From contig NZ_JACAFQ010000019.1 of the NCBI RefSeq assembly GCF_015354575.1, forward strand, positions 1 through 64,000: DNA of 64,000 bases, in the 5' to 3' direction. The notes beneath the pieces are model-generated. The model saw only the letters and a list, made by a program, of their open reading frames with translations. It did no database searches and was not told where the DNA came from. Source of the stretch: Pseudomonas sp. UFMG81 (GTDB taxonomy: Bacteria; Pseudomonadota; Gammaproteobacteria; Pseudomonadales; Pseudomonadaceae). The position numbers were made by a program, and so were the translations under genes. The number at the start of each line of letters is the position of its first letter. The stretch's first letter is position 1. Below, piece by piece: positions 17,532-25,830 of this stretch.

Positions 17532-18122
17532 CTAGCGGTTTTCCAGGCTGGCGGCGCGGGCGTAAGGCAGAGCGGTCTCGGTGCCCTTGAGCGCGGATTC
17601 CTGGGCATGCTGGCGCAGGTAGCCTGGCAGACGCTGATCCCAGCCGGCCTGGTTCTGCAGCACACCGTTGGCCATCGGCCCGGTCGGTTGTTCGCTGCTT
17701 TCACTATAGCCTGCCAGAACGGCCGGGCCTTGAGCCTGAGGCATGCTCAGCCCCTGCTGTGCAGGTTGCTGGGAAGCCAGCTCGGCGCCAGTGATTTCGT
17801 CCTGGTTGTAGAAGCGTACGCCGGCCAGCACCGCAACGGTGACCGAAGCGGCCACGGCCAGGCGGCCAATACTGCGCCATGGGCCCTGCTTGACCTTGGC
17901 CGGTACGGCCTCGTCGGCCAATGCGGCGGATACCGCCGAAGCGATGTCCAGCTTGGGCAGCAGCAATTCCTTGTGCATGGCTGCACGGGCTACCTGGTAA
18001 CGCGACCAGGTGGCACGGGTTTCGGCATCGTCGACGGCACTAAGCACCCGACGCAGTTCCAATTCGTCCGCTTCGTTATCCATCACCGCGGACAGCGATT
18101 CCTGCAAAGCTTCACGACTCAT
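17532..18122 (-). CDS. mucA: Anti-sigma factor MucA
   Basis: 196 residues. The cytoplasmic N-terminal RseA domain (SREALQESLSAVMDNEADELELRRVLSAV) binds AlgU; one membrane segment lies at about residues 85-105 (RLAVAASVTVAVLAGVRFY); the rest is periplasmic and is the target of MucB and of the stress proteases. The reading frame is intact, so there is no mucoid-type truncation. It follows algU by 31 nt. Confidence 0.95.
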   Translation of the reverse strand: MSREALQESLSAVMDNEADELELRRVLSAVDDAETRATWSRYQVARAAMHKELLLPKLDIASAVSAALADEAVPAKVKQGPWRSIGRLAVAASVTVAVLAGVRFYNQDEITGAELASQQPAQQGLSMPQAQGPAVLAGYSESSEQPTGPMANGVLQNQAGWDQRLPGYLRQHAQESALKGTETALPYARAASLENR

Positions 18123-18153
18123 GGCGGTTCCTCTCTTGGCTGTCGCCGCTGTC

Positions 18154-18735
18154 TCAGGTTTCCTGCAACAACGGTTGCAGGGCTTTGTCTATGGCCTCCC
18201 GAGCGCGGAAAATTCGAGAGCGCACGGTACCCACTGGACATTGCATGACACTGGCAATGTCTTCGTAACTCAGTCCATCGAACTCGCGCAGCGTCAATGC
18301 CGTACGCAGGTCTTCCGGGAGTTGCTGGATGGTGCGATGGACAGTGCCTTCGATTTCATCCCGCAACAACGCGCGCTCTGGGGACTCGAGATCCTTGAGA
18401 CCGTGATCGCCGTCGTAAAACTCCGCATCCTCGGAGCTCACATCGCTGTCTGGTGGCCGCCTGCCGCGGGACACCAGGTAGTTCTTCGCCGTGTTGATGG
18501 CGATGCGGTACAGCCACGTGTAAAACGCACTGTCGCCGCGGAAGTTACCGAGCGCCCGGTAGGCCTTGATGAAGGCTTCCTGCGCTACGTCCTGCGCTTC
18601 ATGGGTGTCGTGTACAAAACGCACGATCAACCCGAGAATCTTGTGCTGGTACTTCAGCACCAACAGATCGAACGCTCGCCTGTCTCCGCGCTGAACGCGC
18701 TCGACAAGCTGCTGATCCTCTTCCTGGGTTAGCAT
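18154..18735 (-). CDS. algU: Envelope-stress ECF sigma factor AlgU (RpoE)
   Basis: 193 residues from MLTQEEDQQLVERVQRGDR, the family length; the longer frame to 18777 is not used. Region 2 contains FDLLVLKYQHKILGLIVRF and QDVAQEAFIKAYRALGNFRG; region 4 contains LREFDGLSYEDIASVMQCP with VGTVRSRIFRAREAI. It directs envelope-stress and exopolysaccharide genes and its own operon. Two upstream sites match its own promoter consensus. Confidence 0.97.
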   Translation of the reverse strand: MLTQEEDQQLVERVQRGDRRAFDLLVLKYQHKILGLIVRFVHDTHEAQDVAQEAFIKAYRALGNFRGDSAFYTWLYRIAINTAKNYLVSRGRRPPDSDVSSEDAEFYDGDHGLKDLESPERALLRDEIEGTVHRTIQQLPEDLRTALTLREFDGLSYEDIASVMQCPVGTVRSRIFRAREAIDKALQPLLQET

Positions 18736-18794
18736 GAACACTCCTCGGTGAACTCGAAGGAGCGTTGCATTAGCCATCGTTCAGGCTTGCAACC

Positions 18795-18821
18795 ATAGAC
18801 TCGGGCTTTGCGCAAAAGTTC
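18795..18821 (-). promoter_or_regulatory. AlgU-type autoregulatory promoter of algU (proximal)
   Basis: Minus strand GAACTT (18821-18816), 16-bp spacer, TCTAT (18799-18795). This agrees with the AlgU/RpoE consensus GAACTT-N16/17-TCTGA. It lies about 60 nt upstream of the algU start. Confidence 0.75.
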
Positions 18822-18987
18822 TCCCCTCCAAGCAAGTTTCCTGCGGCCCTTGGTCGGCTCGCACGGAAGACGCAGCGCGGTCACGGCCGGCTACGTCGAT
18901 ATTCTGGTTTCATTACGCAGGTGTCAGCCCAAGATAGAGCCGCTGCCTGCGTCGCCGCGGCAAAATGTGGCGTGCGGGCAGCCTTCT

Positions 18988-19015
18988 TAGGATTTCCCGG
19001 GGTGCCGGAAAGTTC
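18988..19015 (-). promoter_or_regulatory. Second AlgU-type promoter of algU (distal)
   Basis: Minus strand GAACTT (19015-19010), 17-bp spacer, TCCTA (18992-18988). P. aeruginosa algU also has two AlgU-dependent promoters. The remaining part of the 435-bp algU-nadB intergenic region shows no gene. Confidence 0.6.
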
Positions 19016-19170
19016 CCAAAAAGATCGTTCCAACGTCGCAAGCGCCATTGGAAATCAGGCCCTCGTGCCTGCTATAAAGGCATCCCGGCCAAGTTTCACG
19101 ATAGTTTCACAATGCCATCTGCGCTCGACTATTGTGCCGCGCCCCCTCCAAAGATTACTAGTGTCCCGAC

Positions 19171-20775
19171 ATGAGCCAACAATTCCAACATGATGTCCTG
19201 GTGATCGGCAGTGGTGCCGCCGGTCTCAGCCTGGCACTGAACCTCCCTGGCCACCTGCGCATCGCCGTGCTGAGCAAAGGCGACCTGGCCAATGGTTCGA
19301 CCTTCTGGGCCCAGGGCGGTGTCGCCGCGGTGCTCGACAACACCGATACCGTGCAGTCCCACGTCGAGGACACCCTCAACGCTGGCGGCGGCTTGTGCCA
19401 TGAAGACGCCGTGCGTTTCACCGTCGAGCACAGCCGCGAAGCCATCGAGTGGCTGATCGAGCAAGGGGTGCCGTTCACCCGTGACGAACACTACAGCGTC
19501 GACGACGGCGGTTTCGAGTTCCACCTCACCCGTGAGGGCGGCCACAGCCATCGGCGCATCATCCATGCCGCCGACGCCACCGGTGCAGCGATCTTCAAGA
19601 CCCTGCTGGACCAGGCGCGCCAGCGCCCGAACATCGAACTGCTGGAGCAACGCGTGGCGGTCGATCTGATCACCGAGCGTCGCCTGGGCCTGGACGGCGA
19701 CCGCTGCCTGGGCGCCTACGTACTGGACCGCAACACCGGCGAAGTCGACACCTTCGGCGCCCGCTTCACCGTGCTGGCCACGGGCGGCGCGGCCAAGGTC
19801 TACCTCTATACCAGCAACCCCGACGGCGCCTGCGGCGACGGTATCGCCATGGCATGGCGCGCTGGCTGCCGGGTGGCGAACCTGGAGTTCAACCAGTTCC
19901 ACCCCACGTGCCTGTACCACCCGCAAGCCAAGAGTTTCCTGGTCACCGAGGCCCTGCGCGGCGAGGGTGCGTTGTTGCGCCTGCCCAACGGCGAACGCTT
20001 CATGCCACGCTTCGACCCGCGCGAAGAACTGGCCCCGCGCGATATCGTCGCCCGCGCCATCGACCACGAAATGAAGCGCCTGGGCGTTGACTGTGTGTAC
20101 CTGGACATCAGCCACAAGCCGGCCGAGTTCATCAAGAGCCACTTCCCCACCGTCTACGAGCGCTGCCTCACCTTCGGCATCGACATCACCCGCCAACCGA
20201 TCCCGGTGGTGCCGGCGGCCCACTACACCTGCGGCGGGGTGATGGTCGACGACCGCGGTCACACCGACGTGCCTGGCCTGTACGCCATTGGCGAAACCAG
20301 CTTCACCGGCCTGCACGGTGCCAACCGCATGGCCAGCAACTCGCTGCTCGAATGTTTCGTCTACGGCCGCGCCGCCGCCGCCGACATCGAGGCGCACCTC
20401 GACCAGGTGAACATGCCGCGCGCCCTGCCCTGCTGGGATGCCAGCCAGGTCACCGACTCCGACGAGGACGTGATCATCGCCCACAACTGGGACGAACTGC
20501 GCCGCTTCATGTGGGACTACGTGGGGATCGTGCGCACCACCAAGCGCCTGCAACGCGCCGAGCACCGCGTACGCATGCTGCTGGACGAGATAGACGAGTT
20601 CTACAGCAACTACAAGGTCAGCCGCGACCTGATCGAGCTGCGCAACCTGGCCCAGGTGGCCGAGCTGATGATCCGCTCGGCGATGCAGCGCAAGGAAAGC
20701 CGGGGGCTGCATTACACCCTCGACTATCCAGGCATGCTGCCCGAGTCCGTGGATACCGTCTTGAGCCCACTCTGA
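19171..20775 (+). CDS. nadB: L-aspartate oxidase
   Basis: 534 residues. FAD-binding site VLVIGSGAAGLSLALNL at the N-terminus, the substrate and FAD motif STFWAQGGVAAVLD, the flavin region HPTCLY and TGLHGANRMASNSLLEC, and the C-terminal helical domain typical of succinate dehydrogenase/L-aspartate oxidase flavoproteins. It oxidises L-aspartate to iminoaspartate, the first step of de novo NAD synthesis. Transcribed divergently from algU. Confidence 0.97.
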   Translation: MSQQFQHDVLVIGSGAAGLSLALNLPGHLRIAVLSKGDLANGSTFWAQGGVAAVLDNTDTVQSHVEDTLNAGGGLCHEDAVRFTVEHSREAIEWLIEQGVPFTRDEHYSVDDGGFEFHLTREGGHSHRRIIHAADATGAAIFKTLLDQARQRPNIELLEQRVAVDLITERRLGLDGDRCLGAYVLDRNTGEVDTFGARFTVLATGGAAKVYLYTSNPDGACGDGIAMAWRAGCRVANLEFNQFHPTCLYHPQAKSFLVTEALRGEGALLRLPNGERFMPRFDPREELAPRDIVARAIDHEMKRLGVDCVYLDISHKPAEFIKSHFPTVYERCLTFGIDITRQPIPVVPAAHYTCGGVMVDDRGHTDVPGLYAIGETSFTGLHGANRMASNSLLECFVYGRAAAADIEAHLDQVNMPRALPCWDASQVTDSDEDVIIAHNWDELRRFMWDYVGIVRTTKRLQRAEHRVRMLLDEIDEFYSNYKVSRDLIELRNLAQVAELMIRSAMQRKESRGLHYTLDYPGMLPESVDTVLSPL

Positions 20776-20779
20776 ATCG

Positions 20780-20865
20780 GCGCCGTGGCCTTCGCGGGTA
20801 AACCCGCTCCCACAGGTGCAGCGAAGGCCCTGTGGGAGCGGGTTTACCCGCGAAGGCCACGGCGC
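20780..20865. repeat. REP palindrome, 37-bp perfect stem, between convergent nadB and ygfX
   Basis: Arms 20780-20816 and 20829-20865 are perfectly complementary over 37 nt with a 12-nt loop (core GGGTAAACCCGCTCCCAC). It lies between convergent genes, 5 nt after nadB and 9 nt after the opposing stop, and probably serves as a bidirectional terminator. Confidence 0.92.
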
Positions 20866-20874
20866 GATTTCGAA

Positions 20875-21333
20875 TCAGGGGGCAGACACTTCAGCCCACC
20901 GGCGCCGGCTGAACTTCAGCCGGACCCGTAGCCGCCGATGCTGCTCGTGGCCCAGCGCATCCCGCGCGATACATTGGCTTTGTGCCCACCAGCGCCCCTT
21001 GCGGACAAATCGGAGCACCACCAGCCCCGGCAACGCCAGGCTGTCCCGGCACAGCTGCACGGGCTGCCACCCCTGCGCACGGCTGAACAACTGCCAGCCA
21101 CGGCTATCGCGGCGCAAACCTGTTATCGCTTCGGGATGCGTCAGCAGAATACGACGAGGAATGGCCCAGGATGCATGGGCGATGCAGGCCGCAAGTATCG
21201 ACCCGCGCAGCCACAGCGGCATGGCGACGGCGGCGAGGGTGATGATCGCCAACGCCAGGCTGGCGAGGTAGGCCGTCAGCAGCAGGCGCGAACCCTGCCA
21301 ACGGCACTCGAAGACTTCACTTGGGCTGGACAC
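20875..21333 (-). CDS. YgfX/CptA-type inner-membrane protein
   Basis: 152 residues from a GTG start inside the end of sdhE. Two adjacent hydrophobic segments (about residues 18-37 and 40-58) with a W-rich cytoplasmic part (GWQLFSRAQGWQPVQL, RKGRWWAQSQ). The size, hairpin topology and partner gene fit the YgfX family, which in E. coli is encoded with sdhE and has been described as a membrane toxin-like factor affecting FtsZ and MreB. The toxin role is disputed and cannot be read here. Confidence 0.75.
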   Translation of the reverse strand: MSSPSEVFECRWQGSRLLLTAYLASLALAIITLAAVAMPLWLRGSILAACIAHASWAIPRRILLTHPEAITGLRRDSRGWQLFSRAQGWQPVQLCRDSLALPGLVVLRFVRKGRWWAQSQCIARDALGHEQHRRLRVRLKFSRRRWAEVSAP

Positions 21334-21571
21334 GGTCCAGGATGATGCGGACCATGCGCTGCAGTTCAGGGTCTTCCGATTCGGTGCGTTCCATGAACCA
21401 GCCGAACATGTCCTGGTCTTCGCAGCTCAGCAGGCGAACATAGAGTTCACGGTCGGCTTCGCTCAGGCTGGGGTAGACCTCCTGGGTGAAAGGTACCAGC
21501 AGCACGTCCAGTTCCAGCATGCCGCGGCGGCTGTGCCAGAAAAGCCGGTTGAGTTCAGTTTGTTCGACCAT
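21317..21571 (-). CDS. sdhE: FAD assembly factor SdhE
   Basis: 84 residues from an ATG with a GAGGAGG box; the longer frame to 21643 is rejected. Contains the family motif LFWHSRRGMLELD with the RGxxE element used to attach FAD covalently to SdhA, plus MFGWF. Helps flavinylation of succinate dehydrogenase and fumarate reductase. Overlaps the ygfX start by 17 nt. Confidence 0.94.
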   Translation of the reverse strand: MVEQTELNRLFWHSRRGMLELDVLLVPFTQEVYPSLSEADRELYVRLLSCEDQDMFGWFMERTESEDPELQRMVRIILDRVQPK

Positions 21572-21704
21572 GGGGCCCTCCTCGAATGGTCGCGCAGTAT
21601 ACCGCGCGACGCGCGAAGCGACACCGGGCGTTGGTCTAGTCACCTACCTATTTTGTTACCGGCGTTCTATGATGGCCGCCAGTCTCTAGCTACCGCGATG
21701 ACCC

Positions 21705-22646
21705 ATGGCCGATTCCGCTTTCTTCTGTACGCTCGCCCACGAGGGCATCCTCGCCGTGCGCGGCTCCGACGCCGGCAAGTTCCTGCAAGGCCAACTGACC
21801 TGCAACATCAATTACCTCAGCAATGAGCACGCCAGCCTTGGCGCCCGTTGCATGGTCAAGGGCCGCATGCAGTCGAGTTTCCGCATTCTCCCCGAAGGCA
21901 ACGGCTACCTGCTGGCCATGGCCAGCGAACTGCTCGAGGCGCAACTGGCCGACCTCAAGAAGTACGCCGTATTCTCCAAAGCCACCCTCAGCGACGAAAG
22001 TGCTGCCTGGGTACGCTTTGGTGTGCAACAAGGTGAGACAGCCTTGCAAGGCCTGGGCGTGACAGTGTCCGACGAGGCCGGCGCTACCATTCGTCATGAG
22101 GGCCTGATCGCCGTCACCGTGTCCGCCGGGCGCGTGGAATTGTGGGTACCTGCCGACCGGGCCGACAGTGTGCACGGGCAACTGGCCGCCAGCCTCGCCC
22201 AAGGCACGCTCAATGATTGGCTGCTGGGCCAGGTCCGCGCCGGCATCGGCCAGGTCATGGGCCCGACCCGCGAGCTGTTCATCCCGCAGATGATCAACCT
22301 GCAAGCCGTCGACGGGGTGAGTTTCAAGAAGGGTTGCTACACCGGGCAGGAAATCGTCGCGCGCATGCAGTACCTGGGCAAGCTCAAGCGCCGTCAGTAC
22401 CGGCTGGCACTTGAACAGCACGACGTGCCGGCACCCGGTGCCGAGATCTTCTCGCCCACCCACGGCTCGTCGGTCGGTGAAGTGGTGATCGCCGCCAGCG
22501 CGGGCCACGGCGTCGAGCTGCTGGCTGTGCTCAGCGCCGACGCCGTGGCCGACGACAACCTGCACCTGGGCAACCTCGAAGGCCCACGCCTGACGCTGCT
22601 CGACCTGCCTTACGAACTGGACCGCGATCGGGAAATCCAACGCTGA
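21705..22646 (+). CDS. ygfZ: Folate-dependent Fe-S cluster protein YgfZ
   Basis: 313 residues. The YgfZ signature KGCYTGQEIVARMQYLGK with its essential cysteine is at about residues 208-225. It resembles the glycine-cleavage T protein and binds tetrahydrofolate; it supports Fe-S cluster repair, for example of MiaB. Placed divergently from sdhE-ygfX, in the same order as in other pseudomonads. Confidence 0.95.
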   Translation: MADSAFFCTLAHEGILAVRGSDAGKFLQGQLTCNINYLSNEHASLGARCMVKGRMQSSFRILPEGNGYLLAMASELLEAQLADLKKYAVFSKATLSDESAAWVRFGVQQGETALQGLGVTVSDEAGATIRHEGLIAVTVSAGRVELWVPADRADSVHGQLAASLAQGTLNDWLLGQVRAGIGQVMGPTRELFIPQMINLQAVDGVSFKKGCYTGQEIVARMQYLGKLKRRQYRLALEQHDVPAPGAEIFSPTHGSSVGEVVIAASAGHGVELLAVLSADAVADDNLHLGNLEGPRLTLLDLPYELDRDREIQR

Positions 22647-22701
22647 CCAGCCCGCCCCGTCACGCTGGCGGGGCCGCACCACCTTTGCGGTAGAGAAGTC
22701 C

Positions 22702-23508
22702 ATGAACAAGCTGGCCGAGATGGTCCAAGGGCAATTGCTCGCAGCCATCGACAACGACGACCTGGTGCTGCCGACGCTTCCGGAAGTCGCCCTGAGCATC
22801 CGCGAAGCCGCCGAAGACAGCGAAATCAGCGTGGCCGCCCTGAGCAAGGTGATCGGCCGCGATGCTGCCTTGTCGGCGCGACTGATCAAGGTGGTCAACA
22901 GCCCGCTGCTACGTGCCGCCGTCGAAGTCACCGACCTGCACACCGCCATCACCCGCCTGGGCATCAACTACAGCTGCAACCTGGCCATCGGCCTGGTGAT
23001 CGAACAGATCTTCCATGCCCGGGCGCCGGCGGTTGAACAGAAACTGCGCGATATCTGGGCCAACAGCCTGGAAGTGGCAGGTATCAGTTACGAAATCTGC
23101 CGCAGGTTCACCCAACTCAAGCCCGACCAGGCCACCCTCGGCGGCCTGGTTCACCAGATCGGCGCACTGCCCGTGCTGATCTATGCCGAAGAGCACAACG
23201 AACTGATCTCGGACCCAGTCTGTCTGCATTACGTGATCGAGCAGATCCAGCCGGCGCTGGGCGACAAGATCCTCAGCGCCTGGGAGTTCCCCGAGCAGTT
23301 GGTCAAGTTGCCTGGCCAAGTGCAAGACCTGGATCGGCGCACCGACCAGATCGACTACATCGACGTGGTGCAGATCGCCCGCTGCATCAGCCAGCGCGGG
23401 CGCAGCCGGCCATTGGCCGCCCTGCCCGCCTACCGTCATTTGGGGCTGCCCTACGGGACTGAACTGGATGTCGCCGAGCTGCTGGAAGCACGAAACATGT
23501 TGCGTTGA
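22702..23508 (+). CDS. HDOD-domain signalling protein
   Basis: 268 residues. HDOD domain about residues 18-215 (LPTLPEVALSIREAAED, VIGRDAALSARLIKVVNSPL, TRLGINYSCNLAIGLV, LGGLVHQIGALPVLIYAEEH). HDOD proteins lack the full metal-binding HD residues of phosphodiesterases and act as protein-interaction regulators in c-di-GMP, motility and stress networks. No separate output domain is seen. Starts 55 nt after ygfZ, so may be co-transcribed. Its exact role is not known. Confidence 0.85.
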   Translation: MNKLAEMVQGQLLAAIDNDDLVLPTLPEVALSIREAAEDSEISVAALSKVIGRDAALSARLIKVVNSPLLRAAVEVTDLHTAITRLGINYSCNLAIGLVIEQIFHARAPAVEQKLRDIWANSLEVAGISYEICRRFTQLKPDQATLGGLVHQIGALPVLIYAEEHNELISDPVCLHYVIEQIQPALGDKILSAWEFPEQLVKLPGQVQDLDRRTDQIDYIDVVQIARCISQRGRSRPLAALPAYRHLGLPYGTELDVAELLEARNMLR

Positions 23509-23520
23509 CTAGGATGGCCG

Positions 23521-23575
23521 ATCGCGGGTCAAGCCCGCTCCCACGCACGGTGTGGGAGCGGGCTTGACCCGCGAT
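23521..23575. repeat. REP palindrome between convergent HDOD gene and tctE
   Basis: Perfect 24-nt arms (23521-23544, 23552-23575) with core GGTCAAGCCCGCTCCCAC and a 7-nt loop, between two convergent genes. Likely bidirectional terminator. Confidence 0.9.
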
Positions 23576-23586
23576 GAGGCTGTCGA

Positions 23587-24966
23587 TCAATCGGCGATGA
23601 AACTCACCCGCACCTTCAACCCACCGCGCTCGCCGTCATGCAGGCTGATCTGCGCCAGGTGCGCCCGGCAGATCTCACCGACGATCGCCAACCCCAACCC
23701 GCTACCCTGGGCGCTGCGCCGGTAGAAGCGCTCGAACACCCGCTCACGCTCTTCTTCGGGGATACCCGGCCCGTCATCTTCCACCTCCAGCACCGCTGGC
23801 GCCAGCACCCGCAGCACCACATCCCCACCAGGCGGGGTATGGGCCAGGGCGTTGTCCACCAGGTTGCTGAGCAGCTCGTTGAGCAGCGTCGGCTCGCCCT
23901 TGAGCCACACCGGCGCCTCGGCCTCCAGCGCCAACGACACGCCACGGGCATGGGCCAACGGTGCCATGGCCATGCCCAGCTCGCGGGCCAGTTGGCTCAA
24001 ATCCAGGCGCTGCGCGCCACCTTCGGCGATGGCCCGGGCGCCATTCTCCACCCGCGCCAGCGACAGCAGCTGGTTGGCCAGGTGGGTCAGGCGGTCGGTG
24101 CCCTGGGCGGCGGCGTCCAGGGTCTCGCGCCATTGCTCCGGCGCCTGCGAGCGCCGCCCCAGTTCGATCCGCGCCTTGAGCGCCGCCAGTGGCGTGCGCA
24201 GCTCGTGGGCGGCATCGGCGATAAATTGCGCCTGGCGCTCGAACTGCCCGCGCAGGCGCTCGGTGAAGTGGTCAAGTGCCCGCACCAGCGGCCCCAGCTC
24301 CCGCTGTACCTGCACCACCGGCAAGGCACGCAGGTCGTCCGGCTGGCGCTCCTCCACCGCCGTGCGCAAGCGTTCCAGCGGGCGCAGGGCGGCGCTGACG
24401 GCGAACCACACCAGCACCAGCGCGCCCAGCGCCAGCATGCCCAGGCGCAGCAGGGTGTCGGCCATCAGCCCACGGGCCATGCGCACCCGCGCCTCTTCGG
24501 TCTCGGCCACGCGGATCTCGGCCATGCCGTTCATGTTCGGCTCGCTCACCGCCTTGAGCAGGCTTACCACACGCACGTCCTGACCTTGGTAGGTCGCGTC
24601 GTAGAAGCGCGCCAAGGCGGGGTAGTCGTCAGTGCGCGGCGTGCCGGGCGGAGGGGGCGGCAGGTGCTCGTAGCCGGAAATCAGCTTCTGGTGGATGTCC
24701 AGCACCTGGTAGTAGATGCGCCCGGCACTGTCGTAGGCGAAGGTGTCCAGGGCCACGTAGGGCACATCGGCGCTGAGGGTGCCATCGCGCTGCGACAGGC
24801 CGGCGGCGATGGTTCGCGCCGAGGCCAGCAGGGTACGGTCGTAGGCGGTGTCGGCGGCCTCGCGGCCGTTCCAGTAGGCGCTCAGGCCGCTGGCCAGCAT
24901 CAGCACCACCAACAGCAAGGCTAGATTGCCCAGCAAGCGCCCGCGCAGGCTGCCGTTGTCACGCAT
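23587..24966 (-). CDS. tctE: Tricarboxylate sensor histidine kinase TctE
   Basis: 459 residues from MRDNGSLRGRLL; the start overlaps the tctD stop by 8 nt. One membrane segment at about 10-31, a periplasmic sensor domain (2CSK-type, about 35-160), a second membrane segment about 165-185, HAMP, HisKA with ADAAHELRTPLAALK (His254), and HATPase with LLSNLVDNALAHTP, DDGPGIPEEERERVFERFYR and GSGLGLAIVGEI. With TctD it senses external tri-/dicarboxylates such as citrate and activates the divergent opdH-tctCBA genes. Confidence 0.92.
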   Translation of the reverse strand: MRDNGSLRGRLLGNLALLLVVLMLASGLSAYWNGREAADTAYDRTLLASARTIAAGLSQRDGTLSADVPYVALDTFAYDSAGRIYYQVLDIHQKLISGYEHLPPPPPGTPRTDDYPALARFYDATYQGQDVRVVSLLKAVSEPNMNGMAEIRVAETEEARVRMARGLMADTLLRLGMLALGALVLVWFAVSAALRPLERLRTAVEERQPDDLRALPVVQVQRELGPLVRALDHFTERLRGQFERQAQFIADAAHELRTPLAALKARIELGRRSQAPEQWRETLDAAAQGTDRLTHLANQLLSLARVENGARAIAEGGAQRLDLSQLARELGMAMAPLAHARGVSLALEAEAPVWLKGEPTLLNELLSNLVDNALAHTPPGGDVVLRVLAPAVLEVEDDGPGIPEEERERVFERFYRRSAQGSGLGLAIVGEICRAHLAQISLHDGERGGLKVRVSFIAD

Positions 24967-25630
24967 CGCGATGCTCGAGCAGGTAGCCCAGGCCACGGAA
25001 GGTGACGATGGCCACCGGGTGGCCGTCGAGCTTCTTGCGCAGGCGGTGGATGTAGATCTCGATGGCGTCGGGGCTGGCCTCCTCGTCCAGGCCAAACACC
25101 TGGGCGGCCAGCTGCTCCTTGCTCATCACCCGCCCCGGGCGGGCGATCAACGCCTCGAGCACGCTTTGTTCGCGCTGGGTCAAGGTCAACGGCTCGCTTT
25201 CCAGACTGAAGCGACGGGTGTCGAGGTCGTAGACCAGCGGGCCGCAGCGCTGCTGGCGCTCGCCGCCGAGCACGCTGCGACGCAGCAAGGCCTTGACCCG
25301 CGCCTCCAGCTCACTCAGCTCGAACGGCTTGGCCAGGTAATCGTCGGCACCCAGGTTCAGCCCGTGCACCCGGTCTTTCACATCGCTGCGCGCGGTGAGC
25401 ATCAGCACTGGCAAGGTCTTGCCGCGCCCGCGCAGGCGCGCCAGCACCTCGAAACCATCCAGGCGCGGCAGCCCGACATCGAGCACCGCCACGGCATAGT
25501 CTTCGCTGGCCAGGGCCAGGTCGGCGGCCACGCCATCGTGCAGCACATCCACGGTCAGCCCTTGGCTCTTGAGGGCCTGGGCCACGCTCTCGGCCAGTTG
25601 CAGGTGGTCTTCGACCAGCAGCACACGCAT
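24959..25630 (-). CDS. tctD: Tricarboxylate response regulator TctD
   Basis: 223 residues. Receiver with Asp51 (VAVLDVGLPRLDG), Thr in MLTARSD and Lys in AKPFELSEL; the C-terminal winged helix contains LTQREQSVLEALIARPGRVM and DAIEIYIHRLRKKLDG. Autophosphorylated TctE should phosphorylate it. It is divergent from opdH with 200 bp between; that region carries repeated GAAAGGTT boxes, its probable operator. Confidence 0.92.
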   Translation of the reverse strand: MRVLLVEDHLQLAESVAQALKSQGLTVDVLHDGVAADLALASEDYAVAVLDVGLPRLDGFEVLARLRGRGKTLPVLMLTARSDVKDRVHGLNLGADDYLAKPFELSELEARVKALLRRSVLGGERQQRCGPLVYDLDTRRFSLESEPLTLTQREQSVLEALIARPGRVMSKEQLAAQVFGLDEEASPDAIEIYIHRLRKKLDGHPVAIVTFRGLGYLLEHRDA

Positions 25631-25706
25631 CGGATTCTCCCAGCCCGGGCAGGGCTTTTTGCGCGGAGTGTACCGCCGTCACCGGGCCTGTGAAGCCCTG
25701 GCGGTA

Positions 25707-25738
25707 AACCTTTCACGCTGAAAGGTTAGCGAAAGGTT
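25707..25738. promoter_or_regulatory. Candidate TctD operator (three GAAAGGTT half-sites)
   Basis: AACCTTTC (25707-25714) and GAAAGGTT (25720-25727) form an inverted pair, and a second direct copy GAAAGGTT begins at 25731, exactly 11 bp after the first. Eleven-bp-spaced direct repeats upstream of a promoter are typical for OmpR-family regulators. The sites lie about 100 nt before the opdH start; a possible -10 box TAGCAT is at 25746. Confidence 0.55.
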
Positions 25739-25830
25739 GATTGCCTAGCATCGCACCACGGTCGCCCCACGCGCCGCAAAAAGCACCAGCAAGGTGCAAC
25801 TCATAAGAACAATAAATGGAGTCATCGACG

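Noticed and set aside
17532..18122. Mucoid-type mucA mutation
   Set aside because: The frame is intact at 196 codons with the RseA-type N-terminus, one membrane segment and a full periplasmic part, so no truncation is evident.
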